From Evernia prunastri (Eukaryota; Ascomycota; Lecanoromycetes; Lecanorales; Parmeliaceae), in the NCBI GenBank assembly GCA_003184365.1, contig NKYR01000190.1, positions 1 through 54,377 of the forward strand: a stretch of DNA of 54,377 bases. Reading direction: 5' to 3'. Each line of letters begins with the position of its first letter. The first letter of the stretch is position 1. The notes beneath the pieces were generated by a model, which was not told the DNA's origin, did not search any database, and worked only from the letters and a program-made list of their open reading frames with translations. The translations under genes were made by a program, and so were the position numbers. This document shows, one piece after another, positions 35,124 through 44,757 of the stretch.

Positions 35124-35604
35124 TATGTAACCTACAGCCGAATCGCCGCCAACCCGTGCTGTTTGCAGATGACACCAAGAACCACCAAAAAGCGTCATGA
35201 GAGTCTCAGTGTGCCTTTGATTCAATCAGGATGCTTTGTACAGGGGTATGAATGAATACAAGCATGTGGCTACTAAAAGGCATGACTGAAGATTGGTGGA
35301 ACTCGTGGGCTTGGTGGGTTGGTTGGTTGGTTATATCAATTATACTGTGCGGGACAGGCATCAAAGGCCCAAAGCAAAGTGCCACTCCCATCCTTGTGGG
35401 CTGTTAGATGCCAAATCTGCAGAGCTTGTGCGCCTCCATTATTCAAAAAGTTTCTTGGACGATCCCTTTGTCCCCACGGACTACTTTACTAGGAACGCCA
35501 TGCTGTATGTACAAAAGTCTCTGTAAGAAATGATAGATCGTTCGGCGAACCTTGGCAGGCGGGTTGCAAAGGAAGCCACACAATAATAACCTGGTACTGC
35601 ATGT
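35124..35604. other. Intergenic between MITE and SF3B14
   Basis: It contains a short GGTTGGTTGGTTGG microsatellite near 35320. No gene is supported. Confidence 0.5.
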
Positions 35605-36242
35605 TCAGTCAATGCCGTGTTGCTTTTTTAATTTCTCCAAATTCTCTTGTCGTTCAGCTAGATCTTCTTTAGATTTTGCCATCTTTTCTGGTTGATGGTA
35701 GAGGACTGCACTCATTAGCACGAAAAAGAATCAACTCAATCCAATTAGCGTATTGTCTGACATACCGACCAGATAGCGGTTTTGGAAGTTGAACCCGTTC
35801 AACTTATCACATGCCTGCTTTGCGTCCATAACATCCTCATATACCACAAATGCCGTGCCTTTGGTATTGTTGGCGATGCCTTGCCTTATTTGTCTGTCCC
35901 TCCAATCAGCCACCGATCAACATAACAAAGACCCATACTACTCTATACGTCGGCCATCTGGGAGAGCCAAGACAATACGCACCGTACAGGCCCAAACTTT
36001 CCAAAAAGATCAAACAAATCCTCAGGTGTGACGTTATAGCTAGTCTGAGTCAGCAGAATTACTGGAAGGACTGTATAAGCTATAGGCAGATAAAGAATGA
36101 GCTGCGCAAGAGATCCGACCTCAAGTTCTTTACGAATAGAGCCCTGGACGTTATAAGTCAGCTGCTTGTAGCTTCTGGAAGTTCTGACGCCAGTAGTGAC
36201 TTACCGATTTACTTCAGGGGCTAGCTTCCCACCGCGACTCAT
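35605..36242 (-). CDS. Splicing factor SF3b subunit p14 (SF3B6/SF3b14)
   Basis: This small RRM protein of the U2 snRNP SF3b complex contacts the branch-site region. It is a five-exon gene: 36205-36242, 36120-36143, 35983-36039, 35766-35893 and 35605-35705, 115 aa, all GT-AG and all in phase. The assembled protein begins MSRGGKLAPEVNRALF; it carries RNP2 as LFVKNLS, then PEDLFDLFGKFGPVRQIRQG, RNP1 as KGTAFVVYED, and KQACDKLNGF followed by NRYLVVLYHQPEKM, as in human p14. Half the coding length is interrupted by introns of 61, 80, 89 and 60 bp, and exon 2 is only 24 bp. The second intron uses a weak GTCGGA donor. No single exon is long enough to be recognised easily, so automated models may miss or truncate it. 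Confidence 0.93.
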
Positions 36243-36916
36243 CGTTTGCTAGGTTGATGGGAAATATGAATGACTCTCCTGTGGTGCCTGCAGATGTAGG
36301 ATTAGAGAGGTTGAGCAGTTTTAGATGCTTTTGTGGGCTTCTACGTTGGATAGAATAAGTTCCGCAAGTAGATGCTAGGCCGATCATCGATTTGCGCGAC
36401 GGGTAGATTTACTCGTAGATAACAGTAAGCTTACTGAGCTCACATGTTTCTTAATTGAAGAGACTTGTATTTTAATTACATACCAGACATCCGTACGATG
36501 AAGGCATAGGTCGTAAGTAATAAATATTATCCTGAAGCGCTTAGATATTGGTCATTTGGCGGCAAACTTGAACAGATCTGAGATCGGTTCGTAAAGTACC
36601 TTCATAAGCGGTTTGTGTGAACATATGGCAAAGTCCGCATAAGCAAATTTGTTATTATTCTAGACAGCTTTTGGCCTAAGCCAGCTCGCTGCATCGAAAA
36701 TACTTCGTGCCTAGATGACGGCCCGATGACGCCTCTCATGGGGTATATATGAACCACGAACAAAACCTCCTTCCAACCGCGCGTCCTGTGAGGCAGCTCA
36801 AGCTAAATATGCTGGGTGCTTACTAAAAGGGAGATGTAAACCATCTTTCTGCGCTCTCTTACGAGGTTCCTCGTCACATTGCTTTCGCCTCTTTCTTTGA
36901 ACGTTAACTGAACCTC
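36243..36916. other. Intergenic between SF3B14 and MED14
   Basis: This is the promoter of the p14 gene and the 3' flank of MED14. No coding frame or repeat stands out. Confidence 0.5.
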
Positions 36917-39900
36917 TCAGTCAATCTCCACAACGTCATCCGCGGCCTTTCTTTTTTTGGGATTTGATTCGCCAGCCGTGTGTCCCCTGATGCTGAAAAT
37001 CTTATCCAATTGGGCGATTAACTTCTCTACTCCCTTGAGATCTGCGACTATCCCTCCTCTCGTCATACCCCTCCATCCATCTCCTTTGCCCCTCAGGACA
37101 CCTTTCAGACCTTCCTCGAAATCACCGTTGCCCGTATCCACTTTCTTGATGCTTCGTTCCGGTACAAGCCACATGAATTCGTCCCTTCTCTGTTGCAGAC
37201 GCACGTCGAAGCCACCTTTGGGGTAGGGTGCAGAGTAGCGGAGTTGATACCATTGCTCCGAGCGAGTAAGGACTTCGAGGCCCCCATCTCCGTGGAGTTT
37301 TTCAATCTCAGCTAGCGCGCGAACAAGCCCGAGCGTCATCCGCATGACGCCAATGGCTCCCGCGAGACCGTAGGGCTTTAACCTAGCTGTAAGATGATCC
37401 ACAATACGGATATGGGGGTTAGTCTTAGCGAGCGAGATACGCATCGGTCCACCAGGAGGGAAGTGTATGGTTGCCTTCAAAAGGTTGGGAGCCTTGTTGT
37501 AGATGAAATCGAGCTGGGTGAGAGATGCACGTTGGAAAGTTAATTCGTAGGACTGGAGGGTGGACACAAAGTCTAGCAGAAGGCCAATGGCTGACAGGCG
37601 TCGGGTAATGTTGGGGATAGTGGTCTCCCCAACTTTCGCAAGGACCTGGAAGGCGAAAGCCCTAGACGCAGGGTGGAAAAATATCGAAGGAATGGCGGAT
37701 ATTAGACCCTCGATATCGGAGACAGGTTTTTGCACGCGGGCGGAGACCATGTGAATTGCAGAAGTTTTGGAGGAATCAAGACCTCGATAATCGAGCTTGA
37801 CCATCTCATTGGCCCATGGCACGCTGGAAGCACTAGGGGTATTATTTAAAGGCGGAGCCCGCCCGCCTGGGAAGCGGAAAAAGATGGTCGGTGTCTGAGT
37901 TCCCGTGCTACCAGGTGCTGAAAGTTGGACTCTGTGTGGGATTTTGGAAGATGCAAGATGACGGGTATCGATGTACTGAGAGATCATACCTACGGCGTTA
38001 CGCTCAATTTGGATAAGCGCAGAGTAAGAAGGGTCGGTCACAGGAGAGAGAGGGTCCGTAGATGCGACCTTGTACGCTGCTTCAAGTCTAGGCCCAGACG
38101 TCGCCGATCCACTTGATGCTGCCTTGTCTAAGAGCTCCACAATCCACCATGAATCGCCTTCGAGGCCTGTAGTGAAGACCAAGATCCAATTAGTACTCCA
38201 GGTTTGTCTTCTAAAGAACCTGGTTCTTTGGGTATTTTTCCGAAAGAGGCGTAGCAGTGTTTCTTGGCCTGGGTTCAACGACCGCACTAGCTCCCATCCC
38301 ATGCTGCGAGCACTAGCATCAATTTCCTCTTGAGCTGTGACTGCCCTGAGGTGCGCCAGTTGAGAAGCCCCTTCTGTAGCAGGGGAGGCAAGACGATTTA
38401 GCTGATATTCCGCGTGACTGTTCAAACGAGATGCTGGTAATACCGCCAATCGGCCTGACACAGGCTCCTGAACAACTTTCACGGCTTTCGAGATCGTAAG
38501 CTGTACCAGCAAAGATGCATCTAAGGGTTCTGTCGATGATGAGTTACGCATGCACCTCATTAAGCCGCCTGCGTATAGTGGCATATCGTCTAAATTGGCC
38601 GCCATCTCCTGGAAGATGAAGTTGGTGTGCATTGCGATGATTCCCTTCACGATGTTTAATAGTGACAGTTCACCCAATCTCATATCGACTGTGACATTGT
38701 CAACCTCCTTGCCATTGCGAAACCACCGCAAAGCAATATGAGGTATTCTTTGGCTTCCTGACGGATTGAACGGTCGAACTTCTTTGCCACGCTTGAGCCC
38801 AATCTCGATCCAGTTCTTGCCTCCTGGCCTATTCGACCAGTATTGCAGAACAACAGACCGGTGCACAGCTTCTACTTGCAAATGCTCGGACCAGTAACCC
38901 TTCGTCATTGCATGCGCCTGGTTCCTCAAGACAAGCAGTTTGTGGGTCAGTACGAAGTTGTGTAGAAAATCGAAAAGGCCTTGCAGACCACCGTGCTTGA
39001 GCACGTCATTGGCCCTGCGTTCGATCTCATCTAGTAGCTTGCTAGCCGGCAGCTCTTTAGGTATAGGTGAGAATGCAAAGCGAAAGTCAACGAAGTACAG
39101 CTGTGACGAGGCGTCTTCGTCGGCTATAGAGAGGTCGACGTCAAATTCGTCCACAACGTGGAATGTTGCTCGACCAGACGAAATTGAGTAGTCTCGAAAC
39201 ATCGGTGGTATATGTTCTTGAAGATTTAAACGAATTGAGAGAAGGGTGTTGATTCTCCGGAGAGCATTGACTAGTTTGGGGGTAGGTAGAGGCTCAGGAG
39301 GTAGGTAGTCGAGGTCAGGTAGCCACGATGCTTTGCCAAGCGAAAGTACCTCCAAAGCGGTCTTGATATCAGGGTTGGGCTCTTTGAGTGTTATGAGTCT
39401 TCTCTTCAGCTCTCCCATCCACGAACAACACTCGTTGTATTGTCCTATCTGGTTGTTTAGCCAGAAATTTAGATCAATAACCTTGCTCACCGCCTCTACT
39501 TGTCGGGCCCATCGTGATAGTATCAAGATCTTGATAAATTGCGCCCTCCGATCACTGGCGAAATGGAGCATGCGCAGCTTCTTCTGTATATTAGCCTGCG
39601 AAGTGTCCCCATTACCATTTGGTTGTTGGTGGACATGATTGTGCGGAGCGCTTTGACTAGGCTGAGAGATTGTCATCTCGGACATATCATTGATGACGTC
39701 GGTCAGGTCGCTGAAGGTTTCCTGTACTAGCCTCGATATGAGGGAGGAGAAGGGGATGTAACCAAACGTTACATGCTCGATTTCCGGAGGAAGTTGGCCT
39801 ACCAGCTTTTCCATCGCATTGGATGCCTTGTGCTGCATGGTGGTAGGACTAGAGGAGGTACCGTTTGCATGGGTCCCATTCATGAGCCCACGTCCTCCAT

Positions 39901-40051
39901 TCGATTGCGCGTAGCCATTACGGTATTCTCCCATCTTGACATCGTGGGTATTTCCTTCGACCGTGGCCTCATCAGACTGGACGCCAGTCGCCATCTTCAT
40001 GCTCATGGGGCCTTTGGGCATAGGATCGGCTCTTGGTAGGATGCCTGGCAT
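36917..40051 (-). CDS. MED14: Mediator complex subunit 14 (Rgr1)
   Basis: Med14 is the backbone joining head, middle and tail of Mediator, the bridge between activators and Pol II. It is a single exon of 1044 aa from the ATG before PGILPRADP. The Med14 N-terminal domain is clear: LPPEIEHVTFGYIPFSSLIS, then LRMLHFASDRRAQFIKILIL and SRWARQVEAVSKVIDLNFWL, followed by LDYLPPEPLPTPKLVNALRR. The rest is the long, weakly conserved Rgr1 body. A basic tail ends in ESNPKKRKAADD, a likely nuclear signal. The open frame extends upstream to 40354, but that part is CT-rich in gene orientation like fungal leaders, so I favour the shorter start; family proteins also often begin MPG. Confidence 0.9.
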   Translation of the reverse strand: MPGILPRADPMPKGPMSMKMATGVQSDEATVEGNTHDVKMGEYRNGYAQSNGGRGLMNGTHANGTSSSPTTMQHKASNAMEKLVGQLPPEIEHVTFGYIPFSSLISRLVQETFSDLTDVINDMSEMTISQPSQSAPHNHVHQQPNGNGDTSQANIQKKLRMLHFASDRRAQFIKILILSRWARQVEAVSKVIDLNFWLNNQIGQYNECCSWMGELKRRLITLKEPNPDIKTALEVLSLGKASWLPDLDYLPPEPLPTPKLVNALRRINTLLSIRLNLQEHIPPMFRDYSISSGRATFHVVDEFDVDLSIADEDASSQLYFVDFRFAFSPIPKELPASKLLDEIERRANDVLKHGGLQGLFDFLHNFVLTHKLLVLRNQAHAMTKGYWSEHLQVEAVHRSVVLQYWSNRPGGKNWIEIGLKRGKEVRPFNPSGSQRIPHIALRWFRNGKEVDNVTVDMRLGELSLLNIVKGIIAMHTNFIFQEMAANLDDMPLYAGGLMRCMRNSSSTEPLDASLLVQLTISKAVKVVQEPVSGRLAVLPASRLNSHAEYQLNRLASPATEGASQLAHLRAVTAQEEIDASARSMGWELVRSLNPGQETLLRLFRKNTQRTRFFRRQTWSTNWILVFTTGLEGDSWWIVELLDKAASSGSATSGPRLEAAYKVASTDPLSPVTDPSYSALIQIERNAVGMISQYIDTRHLASSKIPHRVQLSAPGSTGTQTPTIFFRFPGGRAPPLNNTPSASSVPWANEMVKLDYRGLDSSKTSAIHMVSARVQKPVSDIEGLISAIPSIFFHPASRAFAFQVLAKVGETTIPNITRRLSAIGLLLDFVSTLQSYELTFQRASLTQLDFIYNKAPNLLKATIHFPPGGPMRISLAKTNPHIRIVDHLTARLKPYGLAGAIGVMRMTLGLVRALAEIEKLHGDGGLEVLTRSEQWYQLRYSAPYPKGGFDVRLQQRRDEFMWLVPERSIKKVDTGNGDFEEGLKGVLRGKGDGWRGMTRGGIVADLKGVEKLIAQLDKIFSIRGHTAGESNPKKRKAADDVVEID

Positions 40052-41902
40052 GCTGTGCAATTTGTTGTCGACGACCTCGTCCCAGTGCGTCGTCTTCTCC
40101 GGAACCACCCCATCCACCGGCTCCTCCTTCCCCTCCAAAGGAATTTTTCCCGCGCGGTGTATCGACTCTATCTTGCCCTCCCAATCAGGATGCGAGGTCA
40201 ATAGGTGAAAAGTATGGGCTTCGGAGGGGCCAGGCGAACGAATGAAGGCTATCGATCGAGTGCGAAGTACATCTTGCGACGTTTTGACCCCGGGAAGAAG
40301 AAAAGGAAGGTGAAGAAGCGGAAGAGGGAAAGAGATGTCGCGAGTGCAAAGCAAATGGCTGGTTATTGTGGAGGTGGGGTTGAGGCTCAGTTAAAGCGAT
40401 GAGTTGTCGATAGCCTGGTTTCGCGACTTCAGGCGAAAGGGTAGGAAGGAGGTCGACGAGCGGACTGGTCTGGTAGACAAGACATATGAAGTAGGGGGTC
40501 CCCAATTAGCTAGTTGGTGTAGAGAGGATGATAATCATAACGATGAGAGGTGAGGTCTTTTGGTTTGATTAAGTTAGTTATTGTTCTCTAAGGAATTTGG
40601 CGCTAACCATGACCTAGCGGCTTTTTGATGCGCTGGCCAATCACGATTCACAGGCGCATGGGAATGATTGTTACTTTACTATATTGACTAGATCAATTAC
40701 CTTACCCTTACTATCGTTATTTTCATCAATCCTCCTCATTAATTTATATCAATATCATCATTATAATCATTATCATCACTATCATCATCATTTCTGTCTA
40801 GTTCTTTCGCCGTTGCCATTCGATCATTATTACTCGACCTACTCGAATTCACAGGGAAAATCCTGAGTAAATGTATGTTTGCATTCCTAACAACAAACAC
40901 ATGAAAAACTTAATTTAAATCTCTGCCGCTTTTGCTTTCTAAGTTGGGGGAGGGGGGGGGAGGGTGGGGGGCTGGTGGTATCAGATCTCTTTATCCTTGC
41001 AATCCTTTTACTCATAAATATCTCGCGCGTCTCTCAAACTTACCTTAGTCCTGACTCCTGAGTGATTCATGTCTAGACTGTAGGCGGCCTCCGCGCAACA
41101 AGGTAGAGTACTCGGAAGGTAGGTACCTTAGGTAGCCTGGTACCTTGATTAGACTAAATATATGTATACTCTGTACCTACCTTACCTGCCTCATACTTCC
41201 TCTAGGCTCTAGATACCTTGAGAAATGGTGGAAGGTAGCGACTAGCGAGTGAACTGTGAAGCGGGTACCAATCTAAGCTAGCATGTTCAGTATCTAAGCG
41301 TGCCAACATACATTAAGGCCGTACCTACTGTATGCTGCTGTATACCTTTCACAGCCTCCGTGGACTGATGCTATTATGTTTATATCACCTTATTAATACC
41401 CTTGAATGGCACTGAGACTTCAAGGTTGAATGCGAAGAGGAAGGTTGGGCAAACGAGGAAATAATTTTAGCGTACGCGTATGCCCGACGTGCCCGGGAGC
41501 CCGGCCCGAGCGCCTTGCAGACTCACCAGTTAGCCAGAGTCACCAGTCATCAGAACAGAACCCACACTTGCTTCCATCTTCCATCTTCGTCCTTTGTACC
41601 CTATCACCCGTCAGCATCATGGTTCGTTCCATGAACTCACCCTTTACACTCGATCGTACTTTCATACTCATCCCCAGCTCCCTCACCATGGCCATCAACG
41701 ACCCAGATCTTCTTCTCATTCCAAAGCTTCCTTTCCCAGCCCCATTGCCTCTTCTTTAGCCGACGACGTAAGTCTGAAGATAATCACTCCTTTGCCCGCT
41801 TCTTCCGCTTCATCCTACACTCATGTCTCTTCTGGATACAAGTCAGCTCACCCAAAGGAACACTAGGAGGACTCCAGAAGCACCCTCTCTTCTCTCTTCA
41901 AC
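40052..41902. other. Long divergent intergenic region, MED14/ATG22
   Basis: This is the largest non-repeat gap in the window, about 1.85 kb. It holds a CT-rich MED14 leader, a TCATTATCATCA-type low-complexity run near 40755-40795, a long G tract, and a cluster of TACCT/AGGTA pentamers at 41110-41350. A 109-codon plus-strand frame at 41430-41759 has no family resemblance and is not needed for ATG22. Confidence 0.5.
40945..40971 (+). repeat. Poly-G tract, possible G-quadruplex
   Basis: Runs of 6, 9, 3 and 6 G are separated by single A or T residues. This meets the usual four-run pattern for a quadruplex. Its location between two divergent promoters could be regulatory or merely a slippage-prone tract. 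Confidence 0.6.
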
Positions 41903-44341
41903 ATGGACGCCAGGAATTCACCTGATCCTCCCACTTATCCGGGGGAAGATACTCGTTTAACAAGTACCAAAGAGCTCTCAGGATGGTATTCTTATGGCTG
42001 GGCGGCCGAGGTGTTCGTTGTATGTGGTGTTGGGTCTTTTATCCCCATTACCTTGGAACAACTCGCGCGTGAACGTGGCGTTCTCTTGTCAGACAGGACG
42101 ACACCCTGCAGCGCCGGCTTCGAGGCTACCGTGCCAACAAAGTCCCCCAATTCAACCATGTCATACGAAGCAGCCACGGGTTCCTCCTCTCGAGCAGAAA
42201 AGGGACAGTGTATTATCAACTTCTTTGGTACTGACATAAACACAGCGAGCTTCGCCATGTACACCTTCTCAATCAGTGTGCTCCTACAAGCTCTTCTCAT
42301 CATCTCGATGAGTGGAGCTGCAGATCACGGTCGCTACCGAAAGAGCCTCCTGCGTACGTGTTTTCCGAGTTCATATCTCCTCTTCTGAACCAATAGACGA
42401 GTCTTGGGACATATCTTGGGAGGTTCACCTCTCTAGGTGTGTTGCGCGGCTCGCAAAGCTCTTGAAACAAGCAAGACTGACCCTAGGAATAGTCTCATTT
42501 GCATTTACTGGAGCTGTGGCGACCATGCTTTTCCTTGTTGTCGTACCAAAGGTCTACCCACTGGGGGCACTACTGGCCATCATTTCAAACACTTGCTTTG
42601 GCGCATCTTTTGTTCTATTGAACTCATTCCTCCCCGTTCTTGTACGTCGACATCCAGATATCCAGGCTACTGAGATCGTTGAAAACGGCTATCTGGAAGG
42701 GCCAAGGCCCGAGCATAGCGCCGATTATGAGGAGCAAGATCCCGATAGTGCTACTGAAGCGCTTCTACAATCCTCTACCGTTGCTGGTCGAATGGAGCCT
42801 ATTCGAACTTTACCTGCACCTGTTTCACCCGCACTTCGACTATCAACTAAGATCTCGTCGTACGGGATAGGCATTGGATATATTGCGGCGGTGATTGTCC
42901 AAACACTAGGAATCATGATTGTTGTAATCGCGGATTCTATGACCACGTCCACGACTTTGACTCTTCGAGTCGTCCTTTTCCTCGTTGGTTTATGGTGGTT
43001 CATCTTCACCGTACCAGCAGCACTCTGGCTGCGGCCGCGGCCGGGTCCCCAACTGGCTGTTGTAAACAATGGCAAACAGAGGGGCTGGGCAGGTTATATT
43101 GCATATGCATGGCGGTCACTTGGAAAGACTGTCCTGCGAGCTCGCCGCCTGAAGGATGTCACCCTTTTTTTAGGCGCCTGGCTGCTTCTTAGTGACGGTA
43201 TTGCAACAGTCAGCGGTACTGCTGTGCTGTTCGCAAAAACGGAACTGCTAATGAAACCCGCCGCTCTGGCATTGATTAGCTTGGTTGGAACCCTTGCCGG
43301 GATTTTGGGAGCTTTTTCTTGGAGCAAATTTGTATGTGTTTGCCGACTTATTTGATCTCGATAAGATTCGCCACCGGAGTTCCGAGTCTTCTTTGGGAGG
43401 CTTTCGGAGCACCGAGGGCTCTTACCCCTCCCACTCTGTCCTCAAGATTTGAATGGTTTTGTTGAAGAATCGATACTAACTCCGAAATACCAATCATAGT
43501 CCCGGCTGTTAGGCGTTCCTCCGTCGAAAACGATCATCGCTTGTATATGTCTTTTCGAAATAATTCCGCTCTACGGGCTTCTAGGATATATACCTGCAAT
43601 AAGACAATTTGGAGTATTTGGTCTTCAGGTGTGTACGTTTGAAAAGGTTTAATCGCCTTGTTGTGCTTTGTAAGCCTGCTCAACGACATGACTATCTGTC
43701 ATCAAAAGTGTTTCTTCCATGCGATGTGCTCCATTCAAATGATATATCTCTCGACCTTTGGTGTCGGAAGGAGCGTGCTGACTTCCGAATCCTTTCTAGC
43801 AACCGTGGGAGATGTATCCTGTACGTATTTTCCACGTCCATATTCCTTCCATAGAACCCAACGTTGAGTCTTGAAACATGTCGTGGGAGAACTCACTTCT
43901 ATAGAACATGTGTTAAGGTTCAATATACCCCCTTGAAACAAGCAAGGCTGACTCCGAGATCACATCAAGCTTGGTGCCATCTATGGCTTCGTACTTGGAG
44001 GGCTCTCTTCGTACTGTCGCAGCCTTTTCGGAGAGCTCATACCTCCGGGGTCTGAAGCCGCTTTCTACGCTTTATACGCCATCACGGACAAAGGCTCGAG
44101 CGTTTTTGGCCCCGCCATAGTTGGTGCAATTGCAGATCGATATGGGGAGATACGTCCTGCGTTCGTTTTTCTATCTATCCTCATATTCATACCACTGCCT
44201 TTGATGTTGCTGGTCGATGTTGATCGAGGGAAAAGAGACGGTGTTGAAATGGCAAAGGAGCTGGAAGGAAAGGATGTTATTCCTCAGTCCGGAAGCAATG
44301 ACCCTATCCGGCTGGTTGATGAAGAGGAAGAAGATTTATGA
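41903..44341 (+). CDS. ATG22: Autophagy protein 22, vacuolar amino-acid effluxer
   Basis: Atg22 exports amino acids from the vacuole after autophagic breakdown. Exons are 41903-42353, 42487-43331, 43500-43628, 43800-43820 and 43970-44341, 605 aa. Family landmarks: GWYSYGWAAEVFVVCGVGSF, LEQLARERGVLLSDR, then AFTGAVATMLFLVVVPKVYP, ICLFEIIPLYGLLGYIPAI, and GELIPPGSEAAFYALYAITD. About 12 membrane helices of the MFS type can be counted. The 21-nt exon 4 encodes QPWEMYP and joins GLQ to LGAIYGF, exactly as the family needs. The four introns (133, 168, 171, 149 bp) are far longer than elsewhere in the window, and the first and last are related in sequence. Without correct splicing the gene looks broken in three places. 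Confidence 0.93.
42354..42486 (+). other. ATG22 intron 1, introner-like
   Basis: It starts GTACGTGTTTTCC and ends CTGACCCTAG. It shares GTACGT-TTTTCC, a GAGTCTTG-ACAT-TC-TGGGAG block (from 42399) and an identical 15-mer CTTGAAACAAGCAAG (42461-42475) with intron 4, in the same order and strand. Confidence 0.75.
43821..43969 (+). other. ATG22 intron 4, introner-like
   Basis: It starts GTACGTATTTTCC. The middle block begins at 43866, and the 15-mer identical to intron 1 lies at 43932-43946, just before the branch site GGCTGAC. Intron 2's 3' end (CTAACTCCGAAAT) also resembles its CTGACTCCGAGAT. Confidence 0.75.
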
Positions 44342-44757
44342 TCTATTCTGGAATTAGTAATAGGATCGGACGGGTATCACCTTGTGGGTTTATGTTAGCC
44401 ACCGCTGTGAACTTTGTTAGACTTTGATACTCTGTTCAATGTAGGATATGAATGCGATGAAAGCACACTCGCACAAAATTGTGGCGAAGGCTCAAAATGT
44501 AGAGCGAGCGTGAAATAAAGCATTGGAAGGCTTGCTGCCCGCAAATTGTCGCATAAGTCAGTGTCTACTATCATGAAGCATGTGCAAGAGCAAGGTGTGC
44601 AGTTCCCTCTTGGAGTAATGATGCCTGTCTAGTGCACCAATATGGCTAATATACACTAGCTTTTTGCGGCGGTGTTATTGACACGAGTTTACTGACCTTC
44701 ACTGTTGATATGAAGAACGTCAATTGTCAATGTCTCATCAAGCTTGCCATTTCGCTT
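44342..44757. other. Intergenic, convergent 3' ends
   Basis: ATG22 (+) and OCT1 (-) converge here. No additional coding frame is supported. Confidence 0.5.

Noticed and set aside
40052..40354. 101-residue N-terminal extension of MED14
   Set aside because: The frame is open, but the segment is CT-rich like a leader and shows no Med14 similarity. It is kept as an alternative only.
41430..41759. Possible 5' exon of ATG22
   Set aside because: The frame resembles no Atg22 sequence; the ATG at 41903 gives the normal family N-terminus (PTYPGEDTR before the first helix).
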